Shown here: one piece after another, positions 45,976 through 56,515 of the stretch
How positions within the stretch are numbered: position 1 is the first letter of the stretch
How the letters are laid out: every line of letters begins with the position of its first letter
Source of the DNA: CAVVGZ01 sp963747965
GTDB taxonomy: Bacteria; Chloroflexota; Anaerolineae; Anaerolineales; Anaerolineaceae
Assembly: GCA_963747965.1 (NCBI GenBank)
Contig: CAVVGZ010000008.1
Span: forward strand, 310,001-374,000
Direction of reading: 5' to 3'
Length of the DNA stretch: 64,000 bases
Notes under the pieces: model-generated
What the model saw: the letters and a program-made list of their open reading frames with translations, nothing else
Told to the model about the DNA's origin: nothing
The model's database searches: none
Position numbers and translations under genes: made by a program

Positions 45976-47895
45976 ATGGGATTTCATGGACCAGCATGGC
46001 GGGCCTCCCTGAGTACCGAAGATGCTAAACCAAAAGTAACCCGGGACTTGATGAAACGGGTGCTGAGTTACTCCTGGCCATACCGTTGGAAAATTGCCGG
46101 TACGCTGCTCATTATCCTGCTAAAAACAGGCCTGGATTTACTAAGGCCGCTGATTCTAAGAAATCTAATCGATGTGACCATCCCATCCGGGGATATAAAC
46201 GGGTTGATCATGCTCACCATCGGAATGCTGCTCATACCTACAATCACAGGCTGGCTAAGTGTCTGGCAGCGGCGTTTCAACTCGCAGGTTGGTGAAGGTG
46301 TAATCTATGACCTGAGGGTCATTCTTTTCGCCAAACTCCAGCGTATGTCCCTCCGGTTTTTCACCTATACCAGGGTTGGAGAACTCATGAGCAGGCTGAA
46401 TAATGATGTCATTGGCGCCCAGAATGCCATCAGCAACACCATTGTCAATATTATTACCGATGTCATACAGGCAGTTGCTGTACTGGCGGTGATGATCGCC
46501 CTCGAGTGGCGGCTGACCATCATCAGTGTCATCATCGTGCCCCTCTTTATTCTGGCTGCCAGGCAGCTGGGGGATAAACTGCGTGACCTGGCCCGCAAGC
46601 AAATGGAAGCCAATTCCCGGATGAATGCCATGATGAACGAAACCCTCAACATCAGCGGCGCCATACTGGTAAAACTGTTTGGCCGGGTAGACACAGAAAT
46701 TGAACGCTTCAGCAGCCGGGCTGCAAAAGTCCGCGATTGGGGTATTGAACGGGCGGTGGTTGGAAGTTCATTTTTTATGGTGATAGGCTTGCTGGGAGCC
46801 ATTGGAACAGCCCTGGTGTACGGCATAGGGGGGTACCTGGTAATAAACGGCACCTTCAGTGTAGGGATGATCGTTGCCTTCGGCGCTTACCTCGGCACGC
46901 TCTATTCTGCAATGCAGGGACTATCCACTGCGCCGGTTGAATTTGCCACTTCAGTTGTCAGTTTTGAGCGCGTTTTTGAAGTGATCGACCTGCCCCAGGA
47001 CATTGAGGAGAAAGCGGATGCTGTTACATTGGACTCAGTGGCGGGCAGACTTGAGTTCAATGGGATTTCCTTCAAATATGATATTAAGGAAAACCTCCTG
47101 CTGAAGGATGTACAGCGTTTTGGCAGGATGGCTGATGTTGAAGCGGTGCTCTCCGAAGCCCAGGATGGCAAGGTAGTCGTTGAAAGCATTCCCCAGAGCC
47201 AGGCGCGCGAATATGCTTTGAAAAATATCAATGTGACCATTGAGCCGGGACAGCTGGTCGCACTGGTTGGACCCAGCGGCGCTGGAAAGACAACCTTCAC
47301 TTATCTCATACCCAGGCTGTATGATCCGAATGAAGGACAAATCCTGCTGGATGGCCATGACTTGAGGCAAATCAAGATTAATTCCCTGGCAAATTATATT
47401 GGGATGGTCACCCAGGAAACCCACCTCTTCCACGATACCATCCGCACCAATCTTTTGTATGCCAAATTGGACGCATCCCAGGAGGAAATTGAGCATGCAA
47501 CGCGTATCGCCAATATACATAAATTTATCATCGATTTGCCGGAGGGCTACGACACCATTGTAGGAGAGCGTGGATACCGCCTGAGCGGTGGTGAGAAGCA
47601 GCGCATCGCCATTGCCCGGGTTATCCTCAAAAATCCGTCAATTCTCGTGTTGGATGAAGCAACCAGCCATCTGGATAGTGAATCGGAGGCGCTCATCCAG
47701 GAAGCACTTAAACGGGTGATGGCGAACCGTACCAGTATCGTTATCGCCCATCGTCTTAGCACCATACTGGCAGCGGATTTGATTTTGGTAATTGACCGGG
47801 GTGAAATTATCGAACGCGGCACCCATAATGGATTGCTTGAGATGGGCGGCGTGTACACTCACCTATACGAAACCCAATTTAAGCGTGAGCCTTGA
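45976..47895 (+). CDS. ABC-type exporter (MsbA/ABCB type) with an insertion in the ATPase domain
   Basis: A 639-residue half-transporter, with six TM helices (about 30-320) then the ATPase. Walker A is GPSGAGKT (residues 432-439), the signature LSGGEKQR, Walker B ILVLDEATSHLDS and the H-loop IAHRLS. Between the first NBD strand (FNGISFKYD, ending about 369) and the second (YALKNINVTI, starting about 413) lie about 44 extra residues, including DVQRFGRMADVEAVLSEAQD, with no counterpart in typical family members. The insert is in frame and polar, probably a surface helical hairpin. The cargo (lipid, drug or peptide) is unknown. It is likely a homodimer because no second half-transporter gene is adjacent. 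Confidence 0.9.
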   Translation: MGFHGPAWRASLSTEDAKPKVTRDLMKRVLSYSWPYRWKIAGTLLIILLKTGLDLLRPLILRNLIDVTIPSGDINGLIMLTIGMLLIPTITGWLSVWQRRFNSQVGEGVIYDLRVILFAKLQRMSLRFFTYTRVGELMSRLNNDVIGAQNAISNTIVNIITDVIQAVAVLAVMIALEWRLTIISVIIVPLFILAARQLGDKLRDLARKQMEANSRMNAMMNETLNISGAILVKLFGRVDTEIERFSSRAAKVRDWGIERAVVGSSFFMVIGLLGAIGTALVYGIGGYLVINGTFSVGMIVAFGAYLGTLYSAMQGLSTAPVEFATSVVSFERVFEVIDLPQDIEEKADAVTLDSVAGRLEFNGISFKYDIKENLLLKDVQRFGRMADVEAVLSEAQDGKVVVESIPQSQAREYALKNINVTIEPGQLVALVGPSGAGKTTFTYLIPRLYDPNEGQILLDGHDLRQIKINSLANYIGMVTQETHLFHDTIRTNLLYAKLDASQEEIEHATRIANIHKFIIDLPEGYDTIVGERGYRLSGGEKQRIAIARVILKNPSILVLDEATSHLDSESEALIQEALKRVMANRTSIVIAHRLSTILAADLILVIDRGEIIERGTHNGLLEMGGVYTHLYETQFKREP

Positions 47896-48020
47896 AATAT
47901 TCAGGATAAATACAACTGCGTTCCACATATCGTTCCATCGTATGAGGTTCCCATATCTGCCTTGCATTAATGAATAGTATGTTAAACTAGGCTTGAAAAT
48001 ACAGGAATAAGGAAAAGGTT

Positions 48021-48851
48021 ATGGATAAACTCATTTACGGCAGTATCCGGGCCAACGGGATAAAAATTCAATATTACCGCAGCGGGGAAGATAAGCAGCC
48101 CGTCATCATGCTGCATGGATTGACCGATAGCGGCCTGTGCTGGAATTTTTTTGCCATGGCGCTTCAGCCAGCATATGATGTGATTCTCCTTAGACGCACG
48201 CGGCCACGGACTTGTCAGACAAACCTGAAACAGGGTACAGTGCAAACGATCATGCGGCCGATGTGGCCGGGTTTATTCAAGAAATGCAGTTGGAAAACCC
48301 GGTCGTGATAGGCCATTCGATGGGAGCAGTCAGTGCGGCTGTATTGGCCAGCAAACATCCCGGAATGATAAAATGCCTCATCCTCGAAGATCCTGCTATC
48401 GGTGACAATATCGGGGGAGGGTTGATTAAGGACGCCCACCAGTACGCTTTAACCTGGCGGGCGCAGATCGAGGAATATAAAGGAATGAGCCTGGAGGAAA
48501 TCCAGCAGATCTGCATTTCCAGGCATCCCACCTGGGATCCTTCCGACGTATTCTTGTGGGCAAAAGCCAAACAGCTGGTCAGTCCCGAATGCTGCCAATT
48601 TTATTGATGAATTCCAGCTCTCATGGAGGGATGTATTAACAGATATTCCCTGTCCAGTGCTGCTGGTCACCGCAGATCCCCATCTGGGAGCCATTCTTTC
48701 CGCAGAAACCGCACAGGAAGCCGTGCAAATTTTACCAAAAGGGGAAGTTGTCCACATCCATGGTGCCGGGCACAATATCCGGCGCGATCAATACCGCCAG
48801 TTTTATTCAGAAGTTCGCCCATTCTTAAAAAAATATGGCCGGCGGCAGTAA
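48021..48851 (+). CDS. Alpha/beta-hydrolase, three frameshifts
   Basis: The nucleophile elbow GHSMG and the C-terminal VHIHGAGHNIRRDQ with the catalytic His identify an alpha/beta-hydrolase. The N-terminal oxyanion strand is PVIMLHGLTDSG. The frame changes near 48192, 48213 and 48585. Each shift is one extra base, and removing them gives the consensus YDVILLDARGHG, then LSDKPETGYSANDHAADV, and LVSPNAANFIDEFQLSWRDV. Corrected length is about 276 residues. Three events in 830 bases is the highest local density in the window. ATG 48021 has GGAAAAGG upstream. Confidence 0.75.
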
Positions 48852-48900
48852 ACGATAGGAATATTTTCTCTTTAACCTTCCCGCCAAACCCATCAAAAGG

Positions 48901-49794
48901 TCAATCTTTACTGTTCAGCTGAACCAGTAATATTCCTGCTATTGCAGCAGCCAATCCAAATATCTGTTTTTGGGAAAGTGTTTCGCCCAAAAAGACAACT
49001 GCCAATAGTGGTATCTGGATTATCATCGAATTGATAATCACACTGGATTCTGCTGCGGTAAGCACCCGCAGGGTGACATTCCATAACGTAAAAGCAAATG
49101 CGGTGTTGATAACCGCCAGCCAGAGTATGATCAACCAGCTTATCAGGCCTATTTCCGGTAAACCCTGAAAGAACAATCCCGTTAATAACAGCAGTGTTCC
49201 CCCAATACCCATCGTGATCACAGTAATGGTCAGCGGGGAAAGATCGCCAGTGCGGTTAATTGACCGCCCGATCACTGCCGAAATGGAATTGGAAAGCATG
49301 GCCAGGATCGCTGCAATCCAGCCGATCCAATTTCCAGGAGATACCTCAATTGGATGGAAAAACACCAGGGCCCCAATTATCGAAAGCATAATTCCAGCCC
49401 ACTGCCTTAATCCTGGCGTTTCTGATAGAAGCATCATGCTTAAAATCGCCACGACAATTGTAGTAAAACTCAATACCAGGTTCACTGTCACCGCCGGCAG
49501 ATAAGCCAAACCCATGAACTGGGCTCCCTGCGCAAGGGTATATAGGAGAATCCCCAGGACAAATAAATGCAGCCATTTTGAACGGTTTATGGTCGGAATT
49601 TCTCTGCGGTATTTTGACCTCAGAAATACAACCAGGAGAATTAAAAACGCCAGGAAGTATCGCAGTCCGGCAAAGGTCAGTGCAGGGATTTCTTCCAGAC
49701 CGTATTTGATTAATACCCACGAAGTAGCCCACAGAAAACTGACCAGCAGGTTTTGCAGAATGGCTTTTGTGCGGGGGTTTAAATTTAGTGGCAT
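48901..49794 (-). CDS. EamA/DMT-family transporter
   Basis: A 297-residue protein with ten hydrophobic helices in two EamA repeats. The first repeat starts LLVSFLWATSWVLIKYGLEEIPALTFAGLR. The second includes AAILAMLSNSISAVIGRSIN, and the C-terminus has SSVIINSMIIQIPLLAVVFLGE. These drug/metabolite transporters export amino acids or other small molecules. The substrate cannot be read. It is divergent from the ACT gene. Confidence 0.9.
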   Translation of the reverse strand: MPLNLNPRTKAILQNLLVSFLWATSWVLIKYGLEEIPALTFAGLRYFLAFLILLVVFLRSKYRREIPTINRSKWLHLFVLGILLYTLAQGAQFMGLAYLPAVTVNLVLSFTTIVVAILSMMLLSETPGLRQWAGIMLSIIGALVFFHPIEVSPGNWIGWIAAILAMLSNSISAVIGRSINRTGDLSPLTITVITMGIGGTLLLLTGLFFQGLPEIGLISWLIILWLAVINTAFAFTLWNVTLRVLTAAESSVIINSMIIQIPLLAVVFLGETLSQKQIFGLAAAIAGILLVQLNSKD

Positions 49795-50035
49795 TATCAG
49801 CGCAAATCTATCCTTACAAATGGGTCCTGTAAAGAAATCAACCTCCCATTGGGATAATTATATTCCTGGAGGTTCTCATTGGATTTTAAACCCCTTGGTT
49901 ATAACGAACATAATCCGTACCCCATAACCTTATCGGATATATAATCAGTTTTGAACGGTAGGAATTTTCTAGAATAAATGTCCCCTGATGCTGTTCCATC
50001 CCCATATGAGGGTTTAATCATGGAAGGGTACGCTT

Positions 50036-50422
50036 TTGAATAAATTCTCCTTATCTGTACAACCATTCAGGCTTGCAGTATGCCGGTTGGATTCCATGTC
50101 CCCAATCCCTTCCGAAGCCTTGAAAACTGCATTTTGGTCCCTCACCCACACTGGCAGCGAACTTTCCGTTGTTACGGAGGAAGAGGGTGCTCCGCAGAAT
50201 TGGCCTTCGGAGAAAGGTTGGCGCTGTCTCCGGGTAAACGGACCGCTGGAATTTGATATGATTGGTGTGATATCTTCAATCTCCTCTGTACTGGCACATG
50301 CGCAAATTCCAATTTTTGTCATCTCCACCTACGATACCGACTATATCCTCATCCACCAAAAACATCTCGAAAAAGGGATCACCGCCTTGCAAAAAGCCGG
50401 GCATATTGTTTTATCCAATTAA
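50036..50422 (+). CDS. ACT-domain protein (CASTOR-like)
   Basis: A 128-residue protein. The last 60 residues form an ACT domain: PLEFDMIGVISSISSVLAHAQIPIFVISTYDTDYILI. This is the pattern of ACT_7/CASTOR-type amino-acid sensors. The N-terminal half (FSLSVQPFRLAVCRLD) is a second, less typical ACT-like fold. The start is a TTG at 50036, and nothing better with a ribosome site was seen. It may bind an amino acid and regulate a partner; this is inference. The AIR-synthase-like gene follows 60 bases on. Confidence 0.78.
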   Translation: MNKFSLSVQPFRLAVCRLDSMSPIPSEALKTAFWSLTHTGSELSVVTEEEGAPQNWPSEKGWRCLRVNGPLEFDMIGVISSISSVLAHAQIPIFVISTYDTDYILIHQKHLEKGITALQKAGHIVLSN

Positions 50423-50481
50423 TCCGGGTTAGAAATGTTGATTTCCTCTTGGGAAATTCAAAGTCAGGCAGCAAAACGCAT

Positions 50482-51528
50482 ATGAATGCCTCTCATCCAG
50501 CAAATCCATTTTACAGTTCAATCCTGCCTGTCGGGAAACTGCCCCACCAACTTCTGCAGCGCTTGTTGGGTAAAGCGCCTATTTTTGATAAACGGGTATT
50601 GTTCGGACCGGGTATTGGACGGGATTGTGCGGTGGTGGATGCCGGGAAGAACCTGCTCGTTTTTAAAACCGACCCAATCACTTTTGCGGATGATCAGATT
50701 GGCTGGTATGCCGTTCAGGTGAGTGTCAACGATATTGCTACAATGGGCGCCCTGCCGCGCTGGTATATGGCAACCCTGCTGCTCCCGGAAGGAAAAACGG
50801 ATCCCGCCCTGGTAGAGCAGATATTTGAGCAGATATTTGCTGCCTGCCGTGAAATGGAAATATCCCTGGTCGGCGGGCACACTGAAATTACACATGGAAT
50901 TGACAGGCCGATCCTGGTCGGAACCATGATTGGAGAAGTAGCCCATCATCAGCTGGTTACTCCGCAGGGGATCCAGCCTGGTGACCATATCCTGCTGACC
51001 AAGGGGGTTCCCATCGAAGGCACTGCCATCCTTGCCCGCCAGGTCCCCGGCCGGTTGCTGCCAATAATTGGGGAGGATGGCTTGCTGGAAGCTGCCAATT
51101 TTCTCTTCCATCCGGGTATCAGCGTGCTGAAGGATGCTCAAATAGCCGTGCACGCCGGTCATGTATCCGGTATGCATGATCCGACAGAAGGTGGGCTTAT
51201 CACGGCATTATGGGAAATGGCACAGGTTTGCGGAATGCAGCTGCGTGTCAATTTGCAGTTAGTCCCAATACCCGCCATATCCATGAAAATCTGCCAGGCC
51301 CTCAAATTGGATGCGCTGAGGACAATAGCTTCAGGATCATTATTAATAGCTGTTTCCGCTTCAGACGCTGCCAGCATCAGCCGGGCACTTGAGGAGCATG
51401 GAATTAACTGCACAGATATTGGCAGGCTGGAAAAAGGAAATGCCGGGGTGATTAATATCGCCGGTGGGAGGGATGAACAAGTCCTGCCTGCTCCACGTGA
51501 TGAGATCTGCAAAATATTTGAAACGTAA
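50482..51528 (+). CDS. AIR-synthase-family protein (HypE/ThiL-like)
   Basis: A 348-residue PurM-fold ATPase. It has LFGPGIGRDCAVVDAG and KTDPITFADDQIGWYAVQVSVNDIATMGA, where the acidic residues bind Mg-ATP, and a C-terminal GMHDPTEGGLITAL. The family covers HypE (hydrogenase maturation), thiamine-monophosphate kinase and SelD. No hyp, thi or sel neighbours are present. The HypE C-terminal Cys is absent, so it is not a true HypE. Call it an orphan AIR-synthase-related protein. ATG 50482 was preferred to the longer frame. Confidence 0.85.
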   Translation: MNASHPANPFYSSILPVGKLPHQLLQRLLGKAPIFDKRVLFGPGIGRDCAVVDAGKNLLVFKTDPITFADDQIGWYAVQVSVNDIATMGALPRWYMATLLLPEGKTDPALVEQIFEQIFAACREMEISLVGGHTEITHGIDRPILVGTMIGEVAHHQLVTPQGIQPGDHILLTKGVPIEGTAILARQVPGRLLPIIGEDGLLEAANFLFHPGISVLKDAQIAVHAGHVSGMHDPTEGGLITALWEMAQVCGMQLRVNLQLVPIPAISMKICQALKLDALRTIASGSLLIAVSASDAASISRALEEHGINCTDIGRLEKGNAGVINIAGGRDEQVLPAPRDEICKIFET

Positions 51529-51541
51529 AGGAACCCATCTT

Positions 51542-52059
51542 ATGGTCCAGGCAGCCAACCTTGTCCCCTTCCCGGAATCCTACTGGGTCGTACCGGATAA
51601 ATTTCTCGCTGGTGAACATCCATGCAAACCAATAATTGAGATTAACTCATCAACCCCGTTTACAGAGCCTTCTCGATCTTGGCATCCAGGTCTTTATTGA
51701 TTTAACCGAAGGGCCGGATTATTCACCCTTGATGGCCAATTTAGATCCCGGTCACGAATGGTAAGCCATTCTACATTCGCTATCCAATTATTGACTACAC
51801 CTCCCCGGGTGAGGAGCAAATGGTTTCCATTTTGAATACCATCGACACTGCCATCCATTCCGGAAAAAAAGTGTATGTCCATTGTTTTGCAGGCCAGGGC
51901 CGCACTGGCACTGTAGTTGGTTGTTACCTGGCACGCCACGGGATTACCGGGAAAGCCGCCCTGGAAAAAATAAAGCACCTTCGCAATGGTTTAGGCGGGG
52001 ATTCCCCGGAGAGAGATCTTCAAAAGAATATGGTTGTAAATTGGCCGGAGGGGGTTTAA
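51542..52059 (+). CDS. Dual-specificity/tyrosine protein phosphatase, two frameshifts
   Basis: The C-terminal half has the Cys-phosphatase loop VHCFAGQGRTG, i.e. H-C-x2-G-x2-R-T-G, with an upstream Asp/loop region. The first frame (MVQAANLVPFPESYWVVPDK) is the usual start of DSP proteins with a conserved GEHP. Two shifts near 51660-51668 and 51758-51762, each one extra base, are needed to join SLLDLGIQVFIDLTEGPDYS and NGKPFYIRYPIIDYTSPGEE. Corrected length is about 171 residues. It converges with the PEP/pyruvate-binding gene across 11 bases. Confidence 0.8.
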
Positions 52060-52070
52060 TCCAATAAGGC

Positions 52071-54397
52071 TTAGGTATCGGCTTCCATGTAAGCCACGGC
52101 CTGGCTTAAATCATCTTTCATATTCAGCTTGATATGGTGGTTGGTTCGATAATCGCTCACCTGGATCAGGCGGATTTTGTCCCGCATATTACCCTCCACA
52201 TCGATCCACTCCTCAATCCGGTTAGGCATATCATTAAAAAATGATTATTAAAAATAGTTTTGGGGTCATCCAGGCAGATTGCCAGGGGGTAAATCTGGGA
52301 TTCAAGCAGATCCTGGAAAAAATGTGTCCCAAGTGAGGGTTCCGGCTGTGGCCCGATGCCCGGTCCGGTCATCTCAATTAAAGATTTACTGTAATAGATG
52401 TCTCCATAATCTATTGGTACGCCCAGGTCTGAGTTGGAGCTTCCCCAGCGCCCCGGGCCCAGGCAAATAAAGGATTTGTCTTTAAGCGCCGCATTCAGTC
52501 GCCCGACAATACGTCCAAGAGCATACCGGTCCTCCTGGGTTTCAAGGGAAAAATACCCTTCGGGAACCACATAGATGGCATATTCAACCCGTTTTACCAA
52601 TCCCTTGGGTACTACAAAATGGGTTTGGAAAATGATGTCCTCATCAGGTAAATGGGTAGGCAGTGGTTCCTCATCTGTTGAGAACAGCATCGCCTGCGGC
52701 CGGCATTGCAGAATATAAATATTCACAAGTGGATTGGCAGCATAGGGGGTTTCAATATTCACTGCAAATTCCATGTCCACCGGCATATTGTAGGTATTCT
52801 CAAGTAGGGACAGGATTTCCTTCATGTTGGAAGCAAAATTTGTGCGATTCATTAATCCGTTAAACGTCAGCACATATCTGCCGTCATCACCCTCAATAAC
52901 CCTGCTCCGGATGGTTTCAAAAAAATTGTCCTTTTCCACCTGGGCAATATAGCGTAAAGGCAGGTAGGAACTATCCAGGACTTCTGATACAGGTAAGGTC
53001 TTGAATTTGTTTTCCTTAAGATCGATCAGGTCAACATAATGCTGCGAATAGCGCACAATGGCTTTTGCATCCGATGATGGCAGCAGAAGGGGATGGCTGA
53101 GGGCAACCAGGCGTGGATAATCATTGGCAACCCGGTCAACGGCACGCGTACCTAAACCCCACACCAGGCGGACAAACCCCTGGTCATGCTTTATCTGGGG
53201 AGCCCAGCGGAATGCATTCCGGCTGAAAGCCACTCCAGCTGCATGCGGTAATAAATAGTTATGATATGTTTCGCCCTGAACTACCTGAATGAGCAATGCC
53301 ATGCGTTCATCATAATCCTGCAAACCGCGGCTCCGCCGGTACAAAAGGGCATTCGGGTTCAAAACACACGCAAAAATATGGGCAACAGCATAACATAATG
53401 CATGCAGGTTTTCCGAAAGCGTACCCTGGTTGGGTAAAAATATACTGTCATACTTTCCGGCAAAGGAGGTGCCAAAATTATCTTCCAGCAGGCTTGATGA
53501 ACGGATGATTATTGGTTTATTTCCAACACTTAAAAGCACCCGCTCGAGCCGCTTGAGAAATCCCGGTGAAAATTTTCCACGCTTGTAATCCTGCAAAATA
53601 TGCGGGTAATCCGCCCGCATTTCATCTTCGCTTTTATATTTTTGATCATTCCAGTGAACCAGGTTATTATGGGACATAAAGTTATAAAGTTCGTCCGATC
53701 CGATGAAATAGGATTCGGGTGTTTTCAAACAGTTCTTCAGCGCCGGATTTCCAATCTGTTTAAGGATGCTCAAAGCTAATAGCATGCCAGCAGCTTTTCC
53801 GCCAATTCTTCCTGTACCTATCTTGTGCTGTTGTATTTCTGAAAGCTCCGAAATAGTAAACCATTGTTTGGCGATATTAATAAAGCGCAGTTGATCACTG
53901 ACGATCCTGCGGATGAGGACAACTTTAGATTCCATCAATCGTGCTGAATAGTGCAGACGTTCTTCTTCCGGCAGACTCTCTATTAACATCGCCTGTTCAA
54001 ATACCAGGTCCAGGGGAGCCAGTTCAGGGTTAATGGAAAGCAGCAGCTTGTCATGGCCAACACCATGTTCACCAAGTACCTCAGCAGTGATGTTTTCAAA
54101 TTCCTCAATTGGGATATGCTGGCTGAAGAGCAGATCGGTAAGTTGGTCCCGGACACGCTCAAAACGCAAATTCCAGATATCTGGGGGTTCTTCACTGTCC
54201 TTTCCGAAACCCTCCCGCTCCCTCGAGGATTGGGCAGCTTCATGTACCTCGCCTTCGAAAGCCTGTGGATCACGGATACCCCGCTCAAAAAGCATCTCTA
54301 ACATCTTCCTGCGGATGCGCCCGCATAAGATGGGATACTGGGAAAGCGTCATGGTGATTACCATCAACCGGTCAGAAGATGTGGGGGAAATCGTCAT
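52071..54397 (-). CDS. PEP/pyruvate-binding-domain protein, frameshifted near the C-terminus
   Basis: About 775 residues after correction. The middle has TGRIGGKAAGMLLAL and IIRSSSLLEDNFGTSFAGKYDS, the ATP-grasp (PPDK_N) domain that binds ATP and activates the phosphoryl group. There is no swivelling phospho-His domain and no PEP/pyruvate TIM barrel, so this is not a complete PEP synthase or PPDK. The listed long frame ends at 52166, but the A6 run 52236-52241 probably lacks one base. Adding it gives FFNDMPNRIEEWIDVEGNMR down to the stop at 52071. The function is unknown; related orphan proteins occur in Chloroflexota. Confidence 0.8.
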
Positions 54398-54432
54398 ACG
54401 GCATCGTCCTTGTAGTCACCAATTATAAATGG

Positions 54433-54474
54433 AAACAGGATGCCCCCGGAGTTAACCCGTGCGGCATCCTGTTT
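54433..54474 (-). terminator. Terminator after dnaN
   Basis: The 12-bp stem AAACAGGATGCC pairs with 54463-54474 around an 18-base loop, 32 bases past the dnaN stop. The A/T-rich flank gives a short U-tract on the minus strand. It sits between dnaN and the downstream PEP/pyruvate-binding gene, so dnaN is probably transcribed alone. Confidence 0.75.
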
Positions 54475-54505
54475 TGTCAATAGGTTGCTGGAAAACCAGG
54501 GGAAC

Positions 54506-55633
54506 TTACCCCAGATGCATCGGCATGATAACATGCTGGAAATTATCTTCACCAACCGGGCGCACCAGACCAGGCGCATTATTGGCAATCATCTCAATAG
54601 CAACACTAGGGGTCTTGATTACCTCCAGCACTTCCCTGAGAAAACGCACATTAAATGCAATCAAAAGCGCTTCACCCTCAACACTGGCCTCCAGGTTGAC
54701 TTCTGTTTTGCCTGTTTCTTCGGATTGTGCAGAAATCTCCAGTTCTCCCATATTTTCAGTCCCAGGTTTAAGGTTCAACCGGATTACATTATTCCCATCG
54801 CGGGCAATGATTTCCGCCTGGCGGCAGGCTTTAAGCAGCCCGGATGTGGAGATTACGGATTTGGTGCGGTAGGATTTCGGCAGTATTGCCTTGTAATCCG
54901 GGAAGTTTCCTTCAATAAGCTGTGATACAAGTTCAGCATCCCGCAAATGGAATAGAACCTGGCCGCGGCCCTTTGGTATAGACATTACAACCGATTGGTC
55001 ACCATCCGCTGCAATGCGCGCCAGCTCATTCAATGCCCGTGCTGGAATAACAGCCGTTATGGAACGGGTTGTCGGGGTATCAAGGTTTGCTTTGCGGACG
55101 GAGATTCGGAAACCATCGGTAGCTGCCAGGGTGATTTCTTGCTCAACCACCGAGAGGGAAACCCCCTGAAGGACTGGCCGGGCTTCATCTGTAGAAGCGG
55201 CAAACGCAACTTGATGAATCATGTCCTTCAAATCGGCTACATTCAAGGCAATCCCTTCTTCCAAATCTGGGACTGGCATCGGCGGGAACTCCTGGGCATC
55301 GATGCCCTTAATATCCGTGCTGTTCGTTCCGCACAGGACATTCAACGTGAAGGTTCTTTCATTAAGGGAAAGTATGATCTTATCGCTAGGCAGGGCGCTT
55401 ATGAGATCCGTAAAAGTGCGGGCTGGGACTGTAATGGATCCTTCCTCATCGATTTGTGCCCCAATCCATACAGAGATGCCAAGTTCCAGGTTGGTAGCAG
55501 ACAATCTCAATCTGCCTGCATCTGTTGTCACCAATACATTGCCCAATACAGGCAGCGTACTGCGTGTTGATACCGCCCGTGAGACCATATTTAAACTTTG
55601 TGCCAGTTGGGGTTGGGAAACGGTCACTTTCAT
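54506..55633 (-). CDS. dnaN: DNA polymerase III beta subunit (sliding clamp)
   Basis: A 375-residue clamp protein that tethers the polymerase to DNA. Three topologically similar domains are seen. The start is MKVTVSQPQLAQSLNMVSRAVSTRSTLPVLGNVL, and ATDGFRISVRKANL is the conserved domain-2 motif. The C-terminus ends with HVIMPMHLG, close to the usual P-M-R/L consensus. The open frame begins at 55714, but ATG 55633 starts at the family N-terminus and is preceded by AAAGGCAGG. There is no dnaA or recF gene next to it, so it is separated from the usual oriC cluster in this window. Confidence 0.96.
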   Translation of the reverse strand: MKVTVSQPQLAQSLNMVSRAVSTRSTLPVLGNVLVTTDAGRLRLSATNLELGISVWIGAQIDEEGSITVPARTFTDLISALPSDKIILSLNERTFTLNVLCGTNSTDIKGIDAQEFPPMPVPDLEEGIALNVADLKDMIHQVAFAASTDEARPVLQGVSLSVVEQEITLAATDGFRISVRKANLDTPTTRSITAVIPARALNELARIAADGDQSVVMSIPKGRGQVLFHLRDAELVSQLIEGNFPDYKAILPKSYRTKSVISTSGLLKACRQAEIIARDGNNVIRLNLKPGTENMGELEISAQSEETGKTEVNLEASVEGEALLIAFNVRFLREVLEVIKTPSVAIEMIANNAPGLVRPVGEDNFQHVIMPMHLG

Positions 55634-55888
55634 GGAATCCTGCCTTTTATTTATGTTGTAGATTAAAAGTATACAACTTTCAGAGCGAAAAATCCAGTTG
55701 ACAAGGTTGCCCACCAGGTATAGACCTGTTTAAGGATGGGATCATGGCGTTGCAAAAAGGGAGCCAATTTATTTTATGCCGGTTAGAACGGAAAATTCCT
55801 CTGGTGGTTGATTTGGCCAATTAGAAGAAATCGATGGAACGGGTTCCTCCATCCTGGATTGCTTGTGCTGCCAAACCGGCACGTAGTT

Positions 55889-56515
55889 TTAATCCAAAAA
55901 TCCAATTTCAAGGGATCGATCCGCTTTAGTGCCGTAAACCCGGTATTGAATACCATCAATCGTTTTCGACCGGATATCGCCTGCCAATTCAATGGTTGGC
56001 AAGGTCCGTTCCAGCCAGGTCTGTACATCTCCCCAGCTTTCATTCGGGAAAGGCATTTCCGAAAACATCTTAAATACCTCGATCGCCGCTGCATCTGCTG
56101 GTTCACCATCCTGGTGGAAATTGGTATCTATTAATTCGACTTGATCTAACGATTTTGTAAAAATTCCAACCTCGATAAGCGTTGTTTCCCCTTCCTGCAC
56201 ACAATTCCAATGGTATGTACCCGGTAGATTTTTTATTTCCTTGCAGCGGAACTGGCGGTCTTCCAGGAAAAGGATGGCATCTGCAGGGATCAATCCCGGA
56301 ATATTTGCTGTGACGGTTGCAATGGGTGTGTTTTCCTCAATTCCGGATGAATTACCAGGAGTAACTTGACCCTGGTCTTCCATTTGCCCGCCCGGGGTCA
56401 GCTCATTTTCTGGGACCTGTGGTTGCAGGGATTGGTTAGCCAAAACCAGTCCGGACCCCGCAACGATGACGAGAAAAATAAATAGGAGAATCAGGAAAAT
56501 CTCAATTTTTTTCAA
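55889..56515 (-). CDS. Membrane-anchored extracytoplasmic protein of unknown function
   Basis: A 208-residue protein with an N-terminal membrane anchor or uncleaved signal (IEIFLILLFIFLVIVAGSGLVLA). A low-complexity Pro/Gly/Glu/Gln linker to about residue 70 leads to a compact domain with two Cys (DRQFRCKEIKN and YHWNCVQEGE) that could form a disulfide. I do not recognise the family. The domain faces outward. A short divergent region separates it from the DinB-like gene. Confidence 0.65.
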   Translation of the reverse strand: MKKIEIFLILLFIFLVIVAGSGLVLANQSLQPQVPENELTPGGQMEDQGQVTPGNSSGIEENTPIATVTANIPGLIPADAILFLEDRQFRCKEIKNLPGTYHWNCVQEGETTLIEVGIFTKSLDQVELIDTNFHQDGEPADAAAIEVFKMFSEMPFPNESWGDVQTWLERTLPTIELAGDIRSKTIDGIQYRVYGTKADRSLEIGFLD

